Below, piece after piece: positions 46,692-56,797 of a stretch of 64,000 nt of DNA. The position numbers and the translations under genes are program-made. The stretch spans positions 496,001 through 560,000 of the forward strand of contig JAWNZC010000300.1 of the NCBI GenBank assembly GCA_035771165.1, in the 5' to 3' direction. The DNA is from Paragorgia papillata (taxonomy: Eukaryota > Cnidaria > Anthozoa > Scleralcyonacea > Coralliidae). Below the pieces are notes generated by a model. It had not been told where the DNA came from and did no database searches. It was given only the letters and a program-made list of their open reading frames with translations. How positions within the stretch are numbered: the stretch's first letter is position 1; every line of letters begins with the position of its first letter.

Positions 46692-47817
46692 TCAATTTGA
46701 ACTGGTGTTGGCAACGCGGGGTCTGACCGCGGACGGGGTTGAGCTAGAGCCAGGCCGTGAGGGACGAAAATTACACCGGGTGGCAGGGTGAACTACGCCA
46801 CATTTAAAACATTGATGCTTAAAATTGCAACCTTGACAGTCAGCCCCCCGGTGAAACTTTCTACAAAACCCCTTGGGAACAAATGGTCCGACAACAGAGG
46901 ACGTAGAATTATTGCGCATATATATAGTTTGGCTTTTTGGATAACGCGAATTATTAAAATTCTGCGCACGGATCCAAAGTTCCCAATGAGTTGAACCCCA
47001 AGGCATTTCGGACGGATTGGTTGCCGTTTGACGTAAATTGCGTATCATAAAATCGCCAGTCACCTCCGCGCGCGGCCAAATCCCGAACGACTTCACCATA
47101 TTTCATTAATGCGGGGGCCTCCATGGGATATTTCCCAGTGTAAACCCCAACAAAAATTTGAAAGGCCGATGTCCACGCTTCGATGTTCGAAATTGGTTTA
47201 GTTTTTTGGGTTGGTTCCAAGGACAACGTTGGTAATGATGAACCTGTTTGAGAGTTCATAGACAAGTGATACCTTGCCCCTGAGCTAAGTAATAAACCAA
47301 AATCAAAAAATTCATTGGCCCAAATCTTGGCCTTTAATTTGGCGCTAACTTGAGCATCAATTGCAACGCTAACTGAGTTAAAATTAGACAAACCTGACGA
47401 AGCAGGTTGTGAGACCTGAATAAAATTCTCACCTGAAACATGTTGTAAAGCAGATGCTACATGCCCCTGCGTTATAGCATCTGCTGAAGTTGAAACTATA
47501 CCTGACGCCACCACAGGCAATTCCCGAATCTCCGCGGTAGAAAATGACGGCGGAAGAGTTGAACTGGCCGCATTGAACGACGCGAGAACAGCCTGAGATA
47601 CGGCCGAGACAATCTGTTGAACTGCGGGGTCAGACAGAGGTGTTCCGGTAGCTGTCGATGTAGTGGCAACCATGGCGGGAGGACGATCGACGTTTTCTGC
47701 TGCCATTCGTGGAGATGCTGCCGTTGTTGTTGGTGCGCGGCGCCGAGATGATGCAGGACGTGGTGCCGTCGGCTGAGCTCGACGCTGAACTCGAGTACTT
47801 GGGCGTGTAGCAGGCAT
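46692..47817 (-). pseudogene. gag-like protein of the Ngaro-like element
   Basis: Starts at ATG 47817 (MPATRPSTRVQRR) with a low-complexity Pro/Ser/Thr/Arg N-terminus, then a middle domain with ELPVVASGIVSTSADAIT, KLKAKIWANEFFDFGLLLSS and EAWTSAFQIFVGVY. A frameshift near 46960-47095 leads to a C-terminal part with C-x2-C...HQCFKCGVVHPATRC, a zinc-knuckle-like CCHC cluster. Nucleic-acid binding coat protein by analogy; sequence similarity to a named gag family is not something I can confirm. Confidence 0.7.
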
Positions 47818-47925
47818 GGTTCTGAAAGAAAGTACTAAAAGAACGCAGACAGGCAAATATTGAGTTTTACCAAATCCACATCAACTGTGAATGATTTAAC
47901 AATCGGACACATTAGAATTGACATA

Positions 47926-49686
47926 CACTGTAAATTTCAGGGGGTAAAATTTACCCCATTTTGGGGGTGAAAGTGCTATTTTTTGAGGGGTAAATGATGA
48001 AGGGGTAATAATTACCCCAGAAATAAGAGCAATTCTTCCTTTTGTCACTCAGAATTACCCCTTTTAAGGGGGGTAATTTGCTAGAGCAAAGTTTTTACCT
48101 TGCTCGGGGGTAAAAAGATAAAATTTACCCCACAACAAGGCGTAGATATTTAGGGGGGTAAAATTGTTTAGGGGTAAAATCTACCCCCAATATGAATGGT
48201 AACTAATAGAGGGGGTAAAATTTACCCCCAATATGAAGGGTAACTAATAGTGGGGGTAATAATTACCCCCTACGTAGGGGGTAACCGAAATGTTTTTTGA
48301 AAATGGCGATTTTTTTCAAAGGAGTGAAACATGAAGACATAACTACATTATCGTTAATAAAAAAGCATATGTGGACAATCTTTTGCAGTTTTCTTGAGGA
48401 GTTTTTGTACACAAATGTGTACAATACTTAACAATTAAGCTGAAGATTGTTTAGCAGATTGAAATAGAGCTATTTCTTCGCCTCTTCGGTAAGTTTGTAA
48501 TTTATACTGTGTCTGTGTATCAAGCATCTCAATGCCCAAAAGTGAATCAATAACGCTGCTAACAAAACTGAAATTACTCTGGATTTGGTTTTGAATAATG
48601 TTGTTTAGAAGCGTTATTACCTATATTTTTTGCTCTTACAATATATATATTATATATAATATATATAATATATATATATGTGTGCGTTGAGTTGTTATCG
48701 AAATGAATTACTTTGAATGATTTTACATTTTTCTTGTGTAAAAAATAATGCGAAAAAGTTTAAACAAAACAATTTAGCTTATTTATTATTTGGCTCGACA
48801 AAAGTTGAGACAGTTATTTTGTTGCTTATATTATATTACATTGAACTTAGTTGAAGCTATAGTATTTTCGGCATTATTGTCTGTGTATCAAAGGCAAGCT
48901 CAGGAGATTTAGCTCTCAATAACGTTATGATATATTCCCGATTTAGTTTGTTTTCCCATTTGGTAAACATATTTGTTGGGGTTTTTTTTGGCCTACAACA
49001 GTGTTTTATAAACTGTTATCGAAATAAGTTAATTTGTATGATATCAAACTGACCGGCTATAAACCGATCACGTTTTCTATGTGGCAAAGCTAATGTAAAA
49101 AAAACATAAACAAAAATTCACAGGATCAATAGAAATGTTTGGAAATGTTTTTGATCTGTCACACTATAGTCAACACAAGTCAAGTGTTTTTTTAATGAAA
49201 CCTTCAAAAACCATCACAATTAACAAATGTCGTGAAACGTTATAAAATAGTGTGTTAGAAAAAGTAAAGAAAATATGAACTTAACAATGTAATATTAAAG
49301 ACTGAAAAACCAGGTTATATATCGTAAATTTCAATAATAAATGTGAAGAGGCAGGTTGGCGCAGTGGTAAGGTAAGCAAACTAATGCAAGGTAAGTTAAG
49401 CCCGGGAGGTTAGGGTTAGTACTTGGGTGGGTGACCCATTGGGAAGATTAAGGCTCCTAAAAAAGCGTAAGAAATAGAGGACTGAGGCTATTCAATTTTT
49501 ACCCCTTTATTTTTACCCTTAATTTTTACCCCACATTTCGGAGTAAAAATTACCCCGGAATTGCGGGGTAAAAATTACCCCTTTTTTAAATTGATTGAAA
49601 TTTTACCCCAAAAAAACGGGGCGTTCTGTGGAAAACTTTTTACCCCTACATTTTGGGGTAATTTTTACCCCCTGAAATTTACAGTG
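47926..49686. mobile_element. TA-flanked element with GGGGTAA/TTACCCC arrays
   Basis: The ends are CACTGTAAATTTCAGGGGGT and CCCCCTGAAATTTACAGTG, flanked by TA (47924-47925 and 49687-49688). The first 350 and last 190 bases are tandem, individually palindromic GGGGTAAAATTTACCCC-like units, about a dozen at the left and six at the right. The middle (48300-49500) is AT-rich and non-coding except for a SINE-like stretch. The TA borders suggest a Tc1/mariner-type or related target. It lies just upstream of the Ngaro gag start. Confidence 0.8.
49349..49465 (+). ncRNA. SINE-like remnant with tRNA A-box and 5S C-box
   Basis: GGTTGGCGCAGTGGTAAGG looks like a tRNA A box; 60 bases later GTTAGTACTTGGGTGGGTGA matches the internal C box of 5S rRNA with one mismatch (GGGTGG for GGATGG). 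Such chimeric polymerase III heads are known from SINE families. The copy is degenerate, so transcription is doubtful. Confidence 0.5.
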
Positions 49687-49810
49687 TATGTAAACGTGAC
49701 AACGATAAAATGACATACAAAAGACAACGCAGCGGAATAATCATGGCATACAGCGAAGGTAGCCGCAATTGAATATCCCTGAGTGCTGCAAATGATATAT
49801 ATATATAGAG

Positions 49811-49955
49811 AATAATACATGGATGTGCGGAAATATGAAATTTATTTCGAGTGTTGACCAGGATATCTCACGAGTGAGCGAAGCGAACGAGTGACATATC
49901 CTGTTCAACACGAGAAATAAATTTCATATTTCCAAGCATCCATGTATTGTTCTGT
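49811..49955. repeat. palindrome around GAGTGAGCGAAGCGAACGAGTG
   Basis: ACATGGATG(T)GCGGAAATATGAAATTT... mirrors AAATTTCATATTTCC...CATCCATGT across a short loop AGCGAAGCGAAC. This fold-back is followed to about 50250 by two more small inverted pairs (AATCGCACATGCG, about 50035-50065; CTATCGGATATGAGC / GCTCGTATCC, about 50149-50207). 50250-50827 has no recognisable gene. Confidence 0.7.
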
Positions 49956-50821
49956 TTATTATATAAAAAAATTGTCCTATTGCCTTGCAAAAATTGCATT
50001 AAACTATAATGCTGATTCAGCGATAATCATCACATGTGCGATTATCATAAATAATCGCACATGCGAGATTATCACTTTTATTAGTGGCGGAAAAATCAAT
50101 AAAACACTCTATTTTATATAATAAATATATTTATTATATAGCATGCTATCGGATATGAGCTTTTGCGTAATCTGATTGGTTCCCTACTACCAGGCTATCA
50201 GCTCGTATCCTGCTAGTAGAGGAAAAACAAGATGGCGGCATGTTTTTTTAAACTGCCGAAAAGAGTTGAAATGACGGATATTTATACAGAAAAACATCAA
50301 CACCCTCAAACCAATGTATTAAAAAACAACATTGTGTAAAAATACATTAACAAATACACAATTTAGCATGTCAAATGGTAAAATTCACCTAAAAATTATG
50401 TATTTTTACTTCAAAAACCTGACTAAATTAACGGGTTGATATTAATTTGTTGCCAAACAAAGAAAGTCACGGTACAACTTACAACACACATTTCGTAGGA
50501 GATCACCAGTAAAGAGACTTTTTTTATTTAGATAAGCATTTGGAGTAGTAAAAAGAATGCTCTTTTTCAAAAACAACCAACTAAGGAATTTAGTTTCACT
50601 GCCGAAGATGTTTCAGTTTCATTTTTGCATGAAATCAAAACCTTTTTCCCGACAGCAACGCTAATATAAACAACTGACCCACCTTTCGACTTCATAAAGG
50701 TACCTTTTAATCTTTTTTGTTGATCTGCTTAACACATTTTTTGCCTCTCGAGCAACATTACTCATTTATACAACATTTCGAAGCTGTTTACCGAACAGCT
50801 CAGCGAGAAACTCTATGTGAA

Positions 50822-50827
50822 TATAAT
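50822..50827. repeat. target-site duplication TATAAT, left
   Basis: Identical to 59999-60004. A 6-bp duplication is what Polinton/Maverick integrases produce. Confidence 0.8.
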
Positions 50828-50879
50828 GGTAGTAATAGACCCCCATCGAGGGACCAAAGGGATGCCGCCTCATTAAATA

Positions 50880-51260
50880 TTCAATTTTTAATTATTCATT
50901 CTCAGGCTCCTTTGGGACAATCTAACCCTAACCTGATTACGTCATTATGTCTCAGGCTCCTTCGGGACGTTCTAACCCTAATCTCATTATGTCTCATGCT
51001 CCTGTAGGACCCCCTAACCCTAACTGACAATCAGCCCCCCGGTTTTCTTCTACGTCACACTTATTCATTCTCATGCTCCTTTGGGCCCTTCTGACCCTAT
51101 CTTCCCCCCCAAACCTAACTGTCACGCAACCCCCGGTATTCACTACGTCATAACCTAGCGCTCTTCCGGAACCCCCTAACCCTAGCTGTCACTCAACCCC
51201 CCGTGTAATCCGTCATTCTCCGACTATTTTCCGACGTTACGTCATTATCAAAAGGCATTC
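50880..51260. repeat. subterminal repeats, left: CCCTAACCCTAAC and TACGTCA
   Basis: Five variable units of CT(C/T)A(G/T)GCTCCTTTGGGAC...CTAACCCTAA, interspersed with TACGTCA motifs (about 50938, 51050, 51145, 51238). The mirror region at 59500-59940 has one extra unit. Confidence 0.85.
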
Positions 51261-52060
51261 GACTTATACTCCTTATAAGTAATAGTAATCACCTTTTCAT
51301 TTAAAACACTTAACTCAAACGCCAGTTAGCACTTGTGGGACATGTAAGCATACAGAGCATGCGTACAGTAAACTTTAACAAAATAGACGTTCTTTACAAG
51401 GAACGAGAGAGAAATTGACAGAGACACTTTATATTTTTTATCTGAAACCTTGTTTGGAGGAATAGAGAGACTTTGGAGCAATCTAAATGTCTGAATCTGC
51501 TGAGATAACTTAACTCGAATATTATTTGAATAAGCTATGAATATTATATTAGGGTTAGAACCTAACAGAATAAATCATCTTAGAATCATTCCTAACTAAA
51601 CCTTCGTTTATAAGCGAGGAAATCGTAGCAAGATATAATGAAGAATCACTTCGAAAAGCCGTGAGCTCATAGACACTCTGTCGTATTACCTTAAACATTG
51701 TCTAGAAGAACATCGAGTACTATTCGACAGCATCAGTGACCAATTAGCCTACTTTAAAAATTACAGAACTTGGTTATATAATTCGTCGATATGGTTTAGT
51801 ATGTTATAAGATTCTCGCACGTGCAGAACACAAAAGGGAAAAGTCATTAAAGTTACTAATGGCTAAAACATAACCGGATTTGCATATATGTAGAATATTT
51901 AATTCATTTTAGGGTGGTGATCATGAGCTTTGGGGGATAATAAGGGGTATTAATGTGTGGGCAAGTTTAGGCGAGGCGTTGGTGTAACTATGGAGAATGT
52001 ACAGCGTCGCGTCGTCTCGTAAGGCAGAATTCAAAGTAATATACATTATTTGTAAATACT

Positions 52061-52290
52061 TTATTTAAATTCAGCATAGTACAAAAGATAATGTTTCAAC
52101 GATTCAACAGTAACTTTAATTCTTATAATTTGTGTCATTCCAACACAAGGGCGTTTAGATTGATTGTAGGAGTACATTAGTTTTTGTAATAATGGTTTCT
52201 TTCGTTTGATGAAATCTAAACATATATTCAAAATGCACAGTCCTATATAGCCTTTAATAAACCATTATCAGTATGTCTCAATGTCGCTTT
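52061..52290 (-). pseudogene. short ATPase-downstream ORF, left outer copy
   Basis: Degenerate second copy of 52999-53220 (ends AEFK-stop at 52061). It contains the intact site TTGATGAAATCTAAACA where the right-arm copy carries a 297-bp MITE. It is fused directly, on the opposite strand, to the gene fragment 52295-52498. Confidence 0.75.
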
Positions 52291-52294
52291 TCTC

Positions 52295-52498
52295 AGATCG
52301 TGCTACGAAGAGACCAGGACAAACGTCGATGAACGTATCTGGATAGAGTTCAACGAAGCGATGCAGGCGTTGAAATTACGAAACCAAAGAGACAATAATA
52401 AATACTCTCAAGACGCTACAGAGACAATGGTTGAGCCGGTGGAAATTGACGACTCGCCAAATATTCTTTCTATATCTGTTCTGTTTAACTGTCATTAA
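52295..52498 (+). pseudogene. 3' fragment related to the 58188-58673 gene, left arm
   Basis: 68 codons ending TAA: CYEETRTNVDERIWIEFNEA, MQALKLRNQRDNN. The R-x-I-W-x-E-F-x-E-A segment aligns with KRLIWDEFIEATRVLLKIR of the gene at 58188-58673, but the N-terminal cysteine motif is absent and the C-terminus differs. Its mirror copy is 56593-56797 (-). A further frame downstream (52501-52632, ending NLNYM-stop) is open but unassigned. Confidence 0.6.
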
Positions 52499-52998
52499 AG
52501 TATCTGTACCAAGTAAAAGACACTGGTGTAAAATTTACGAGTACGATAAAGAATCCTCGGGAGGCTTACGAGGAGTATCTTCTTGAAAAGTCTAGAAACT
52601 TAACGACGAAAAGCAATCTGAACTATATGTGAACTAATGCTATATGTGTTATGAGAACATTATCGAGTTAATCCAAAGTTAAATTATGTTTTAAGTTAAA
52701 TAAAATTTCTTGGACTATTTAGTGTGTAAGAAAGATGTGTAATTTTATATGTGTGTAATTTTATCTGAAGAGAAAGTAATAAAGACATATGAGCAACATT
52801 ATAATAGTTCTTTGTAGTTTATTTTTATATTGTAACAAATTACAGTGTACATATTGACAGCTAATTATTTACATAAACAAATGTTTTTAAATAAACTGTC
52901 CTGCGTTTACGATTTCTTCTAGAGCACCCACTTCTTATAGATATCGTTTGTTTCTCTGTTTTGCATAATATAACTCATACACATTAATTGTAAATACT

Positions 52999-53252
52999 TT
53001 ATTTAAATTCAGCATAGTACAGAAGATAATGTTTCAACGATTCAACAGTAACTTTAATTCTTATAATGGGTGTCATTCCAATACTATGGCGTTTGGATTG
53101 ATTGTAGGAGTACACTAGTTTTTTGTAATAATGGGGTTTTTTTTGGTTGATGAAATCTAAACATTTATTCAAAATGCAGTCCGATATAGCCTTTAATAAA
53201 CCATTATCAGTATGTCTCAATGTCGCTTTTCTCAGGTATTCAGCACTTATTC
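52999..53252 (-). CDS. short ORF overlapping ATPase 3' end, left inner copy
   Basis: An open frame with RHTDNGLLKAISDCIL near its start and IRIKVTVESLKHYLLYYAEF at its end. No ATG opens it: the frame begins inside the ATPase 3' end, and the first candidates are TTG/CTG. The N-terminal pattern (LRK...DxxLLKAISxCxLN) recalls the small protein encoded next to the ATPase in cnidarian Polinton-like elements; this recall is uncertain. It could be translated by reinitiation or be a relic. Confidence 0.45.
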
Positions 53253-54061
53253 TTATACCCTGTGTTGATATACATAATGTGTATCAGTCGGAAATATCCC
53301 GGATCTTACTCGGATTTCATCGGGACATGTCGGCGTGAGATCGACAAACAGGTAAGAATACGGCTCTTTAGTCGCCATCTGATAGGCTTGCTGGGAAAAT
53401 TTAGTGTTGCTAGGATACAACTGTTTGGCAAGATGAGTCACTTGACTTGCATCACGAACATTTTTTGTTAGGACAAAGTAACTAGCGTTGAGAGAGATGG
53501 TACGATGGTCTTTGCTTTGATGAAATAAGTTTTGCACGATATAAATTACACTGAGATTACCATGGTGGGATTTCTTCGTGAATAGTTTGGCAATAATCGT
53601 ATCTTTTTCACCCATCATATCATCAATGATAAACAAATTTCTTATTTGGGGATTAATACTAATATAGATTCGGATAAACCTTGCACAAACTGAATGCCTG
53701 GAATAAGAAGTTCCATTTTAGCAAACGTGTCTTGGTACTCAGAATAAAAATAAATTATATTTTCTGGGACAGGGTCGATCATGATTTGGGCGTTGACTAA
53801 CAATTCCTTGACAAAGCTTGTCTTCCCAGTCTTGGTCCCTCCAGAGACCAAGAGTCCAAAGGGATGAGTTAATTGTATGGAGTATGTCTTTTTGTTGTCT
53901 TGGTAATTCGATGCGTTTCCATCAAATGGAGAATACTTAAATGTAGAATCAGTAGACATCGTTTGTATTGGCCGAGTTCCCCCATGCAGGACCTTTACGT
54001 GACGTTGTAAATTAAACTGTCTTGAAAAGCTCTTTCCGCAAATATTACAAGCGCAAGGCAT
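53253..54061 (-). pseudogene. C2H2 zinc finger-packaging ATPase fusion, left copy (frameshifted)
   Basis: The first ATG on the strand is at 54061. Residues about 3-26 form a C2H2 finger (CNICGKSFSRQFNLQRHVKV-LH). The P-loop is SGGTKTGKTSF, and the Walker B-like segment LFIIDDMMGEKD lies after the break. A 4-base deletion relative to the right copy, near 53665, shifts the frame after SESIL; the remainder continues at 53636-53253 (SHHGNLSVIYIVQNLFHQSK, TLSL-type sensor region, VDLTPTCPDEIRVRSGIF). The family is the FtsK/HerA-like A32-type ATPase that packages DNA in Polinton-type viruses. The fused N-terminal finger is an unusual addition. Broken, so not functional from this copy. Confidence 0.88.
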
Positions 54062-54227
54062 GTTCACACAACAACTCTCAAACTACTTGTGAAAATTTAT
54101 ATGAGAAAAGTAAGATTATATCCTTGAGTGTCTTCTCTAATGCATGTGGGGATACCAAAACGAACCAATGCGCATGCATAGCTGGACGTCACTTGGACGC
54201 TACTTAGACGCCGCCTCTAAGGGATTA

Positions 54228-54787
54228 ACTCATGAGTAAATGAGTAACTCGTGAGTAAAGGAGTAACTCATGAGTAAAGAAGTAGCTTGTGAGTTACTCA
54301 TGAGTAAATGAGTAACTCGTGAGTAAAGGAGTAGCTCATGAGTTACTCATGAGTTACTCATTTACTCATGAGTAACTCACGAGTTACCCAGTTACTCATT
54401 TACTCATGAGTAACTCATGAGCTACTCCTTTACTCACGAGTTACTCATTTACTCATGAGTTACTCATGAGTTACTCATTTACTCACGAGTTACTCATTTA
54501 CTCACGAGTTACTCATTTACTCGTGAGTAACTCACAAGCTACTCCTTTACTCATGAGTTACTCATTTGTTTTAATCATTTACTCACGAGTTACTCATTTA
54601 CTCACGAGTTACTCATTTACTCATGAGTAACTCACAAGCTACTCCTTTACTCATGAGTTACTCCTTTACTCACGAGTTACTCCTTTACTCACGAGTTACT
54701 CATTTACTCATGAGTAACTCACAAGCTACTTCTTTACTCATGAGTTACTCCTTTACTCACGAGTTACTCATTTACTCATGAGTTAAT
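54228..54787. repeat. central ACTCATGAGTAA-type array
   Basis: About 560 bases of variable 15-18-base units (TACTCATGAGTAACTCAC and relatives), many individually palindromic because ACTCATGAGT is its own reverse complement. It lies exactly between the two divergently transcribed ATPase copies and is bordered by identical inverted GCGTCTAAG(G)...GATTAACTCATGAG sequences. It can act as the hinge of the palindrome; a promoter, replication or partition role is possible but unsupported. Confidence 0.9.
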
Positions 54788-54949
54788 CCCTTAGAGGCGG
54801 CGTCTAAGTAGCGTCCAAGTGACGTCCAGCTATGCATGCGCATTGGTTCGTTTTGGTATCCCCACATGCATTAGAGAAGACACTCAAGGATATAATCTTA
54901 CTTTTCTCACATAAATTTTCACAAGTAGTTTGAGAGTTGTTGTGTGAAC

Positions 54950-55762
54950 ATGCCTTGCGCTTGTAATATTTGCGGAAAGAGCTTTTCAAGACAGTTTAAT
55001 TTACAACGTCACGTAAAGGTCCTGCATGGGGGAACTCGGCCAATACAAACGATGTCTACTGATTCTACATTTAAGTATTCTCCATTTGATGGAAACGCAT
55101 CGAATTACCAAGACAACAAAAAGACATACTCCATACAATTAACTCATCCCTTTGGACTCTTGGTCTCTGGAGGGACCAAGACTGGGAAGACAAGCTTTGT
55201 CAAGGAATTGTTAGTCAACGCCCAAATCATGATCGACCCTGTCCCAGAAAATATAATTTATTTTTATTCTGAGTACCAAGACACGTTTGCTAAAATGGAA
55301 CTTCTTATTCCAGGTATTTAGTTTGTGCAAGGTTTATCCGAATCTATATTGGATAGTATTAATCCCCAAATAAGAAATTTGTTTATCATTGATGATATGA
55401 TGGGTGAAAAAGATACGATTATTGCCAAACTATTCACGAAGAAATCCCACCATGGTAATCTCAGTGTAATTTATATCGTGCAAAACTTATTTCATCAAAG
55501 CAAAGACCATCGTACCATCTCTCTCAACGCTAGTTACTTTGTCCTAACAAAAAATGTTCGTGATGCGAGTCAAGTGACTCATCTTGCCAAACAGTTGTAT
55601 CCTAGCAACACTAAATTTTCCCAGCAAGCCTATCAGATGGCGACTAAAGAGCCGTATTCTTACCTGTTTGTCGATCTCACGCCGACATGTCCCGATGAAA
55701 TCCGAGTAAGATCCGGGATATTTCCGACTGATACACATTATGTATATCAACCCAGGGTATAA
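54950..55762 (+). pseudogene. C2H2 zinc finger-packaging ATPase fusion, right copy (nonsense)
   Basis: Starts at ATG 54950. Same domain order as the left copy: C2H2 finger, P-loop SGGTKTGKTSF, then LIPGI followed by an in-frame TAG at 55319-55321 where the left copy has CAG (Gln). The frame then continues to TAA 55762 with LFIIDDMMGEKD, SVIYIVQNLFHQ and VDLTPTCPDEIRVR. A 5' leader (54788-54949) with a TATAA-like GATATAATC is shared with the left arm. Reading through a UAG stop is possible but the simpler view is mutation. The lesion is different from that in the left copy. Confidence 0.88.
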
Positions 55763-56016
55763 GAATAAGTGCTGAATACCTGAGAAAAGCGACATTGAGA
55801 CATACTGATAATGGTTTATTAAAGGCTATATCGGACTGCATTTTGAATATATGTTTAGATTTCATCAAACGAAAAAAAACCCATTATTACAAAAAACTAG
55901 TGTACTCCTACAATCAATCCAAACGCCATAGTATTGGAATGACACCCATTATAAGAATTAAAGTTACTGTTGAATCGTTGAAACATTATCTTCTGTACTA
56001 TGCTGAATTTAAATAA
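55744..56016 (+). CDS. short ORF overlapping ATPase 3' end, right inner copy
   Basis: The frame is open from within the ATPase 3' end to TAA 56016 and contains YLRKATLRHTDNGLLKAISD and YNQSKRHSIGMTPIIRIKV. No in-frame ATG is present. It differs from the left copy at a few residues (for example ILNICLDFIKRKKTH against ILNKCLDFINQKKPH). It overlaps the ATPase gene, which is a typical compact viral arrangement. Confidence 0.45.
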   Translation: MSTQGIRISAEYLRKATLRHTDNGLLKAISDCILNICLDFIKRKKTHYYKKLVYSYNQSKRHSIGMTPIIRIKVTVESLKHYLLYYAEFK

Positions 56017-56592
56017 AGTATTTACAATTAATGTGTATGTCTTTCTGATATTCCTTTGGTACATGTTAAATGTATAAGTTACCGCTTATCAACTCTCGTA
56101 TAAAAGGTCTTGTCGAGTTATATTATGCAAAACAGAGAAACAAACGATATCTATAAGAAGTGGGTGCTCTAGAAGAAATCGTAAACGCAGGACAGTTTAT
56201 TTAAAAACATTTGTTTATGTAAATAATTAGCTGTCAATATGTACACTGTAATTTGTTACAATATAAAAATAAACTACAAAGAACTATTATAATGTTGCTC
56301 ATATGTCTTTATTACTTTCTCTTCAGATAAAATTACACACATATAAAATTACACATCTTTCTTACACACTAAATAGTCCAAGAAATTTTATTTAACTTAA
56401 AACATAATTTAACTTTGGATTAACTCGATAATGTTCTCATAACACATATAGCATTAGTTCACATATAGTTCAGATTGCTTTTCGTCGTTAAGTTTCTAGA
56501 CTTTTCAAGAAGATACTCCTCGTAAGCCTCCCGAGGATTCTTTATCGTACTCGTAAATTTTACACCAGTGTCTTTTACTTGGTACAGATACT

Positions 56593-56797
56593 TTAATGAC
56601 AGTTAAACAGAACAGATATAGAAAGAATATTTGGCGAGTCGTCAATTTCCACCGGCTCAACCATTGTCTCTGTAGCGTCTTGAGAGTATTTATTATTGTC
56701 TCTTTGGTTTCGTAATTTCAACGCCTGCATCGCTTCGTTGAACTCTATCCAGATACGTTCATCGACGTTTGTCCTGGTCTCTTCGTAGCACGATCTG
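56593..56797 (-). pseudogene. 3' fragment related to the 58188-58673 gene, right arm
   Basis: Mirror copy of 52295-52498. It ends at the same junction TGAGAAAAGCGACATTGAGA, where the short ORF copy begins on the other strand. 56017-56592 is spacer with poly(A)-signal-like sequences; it includes about 90 bases (56030-56120) that the left arm lacks. Confidence 0.6.

Larger units (their letters stand above)
50828..54227 (-). repeat. left arm of the palindrome
   Basis: Inverted relative to 54788-59998. Gene block on the minus strand. Compared with the right arm it lacks about 1,375 bp (see the junction near 51795-51838), the MITE at 56884-57180, and about 90 bases corresponding to 56030-56120. 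Confidence 0.9.

Noticed and set aside
50938..51190. Possible interstitial telomere
   Set aside because: CCCTAACC units are not in tandem over more than two repeats; they are parts of a longer subterminal unit of the mobile element.
54228..54787. Possible CRISPR-like repeat array
   Set aside because: Units are contiguous, variable and palindromic with no unique spacers, in an animal genome.
53642..55321. Sequencing foldback artefact as the cause of the palindrome
   Set aside because: The arms differ by substitutions, a 4-base deletion, a nonsense change, a MITE with TSD and a 1.4-kb deletion, which an artefact would not produce.
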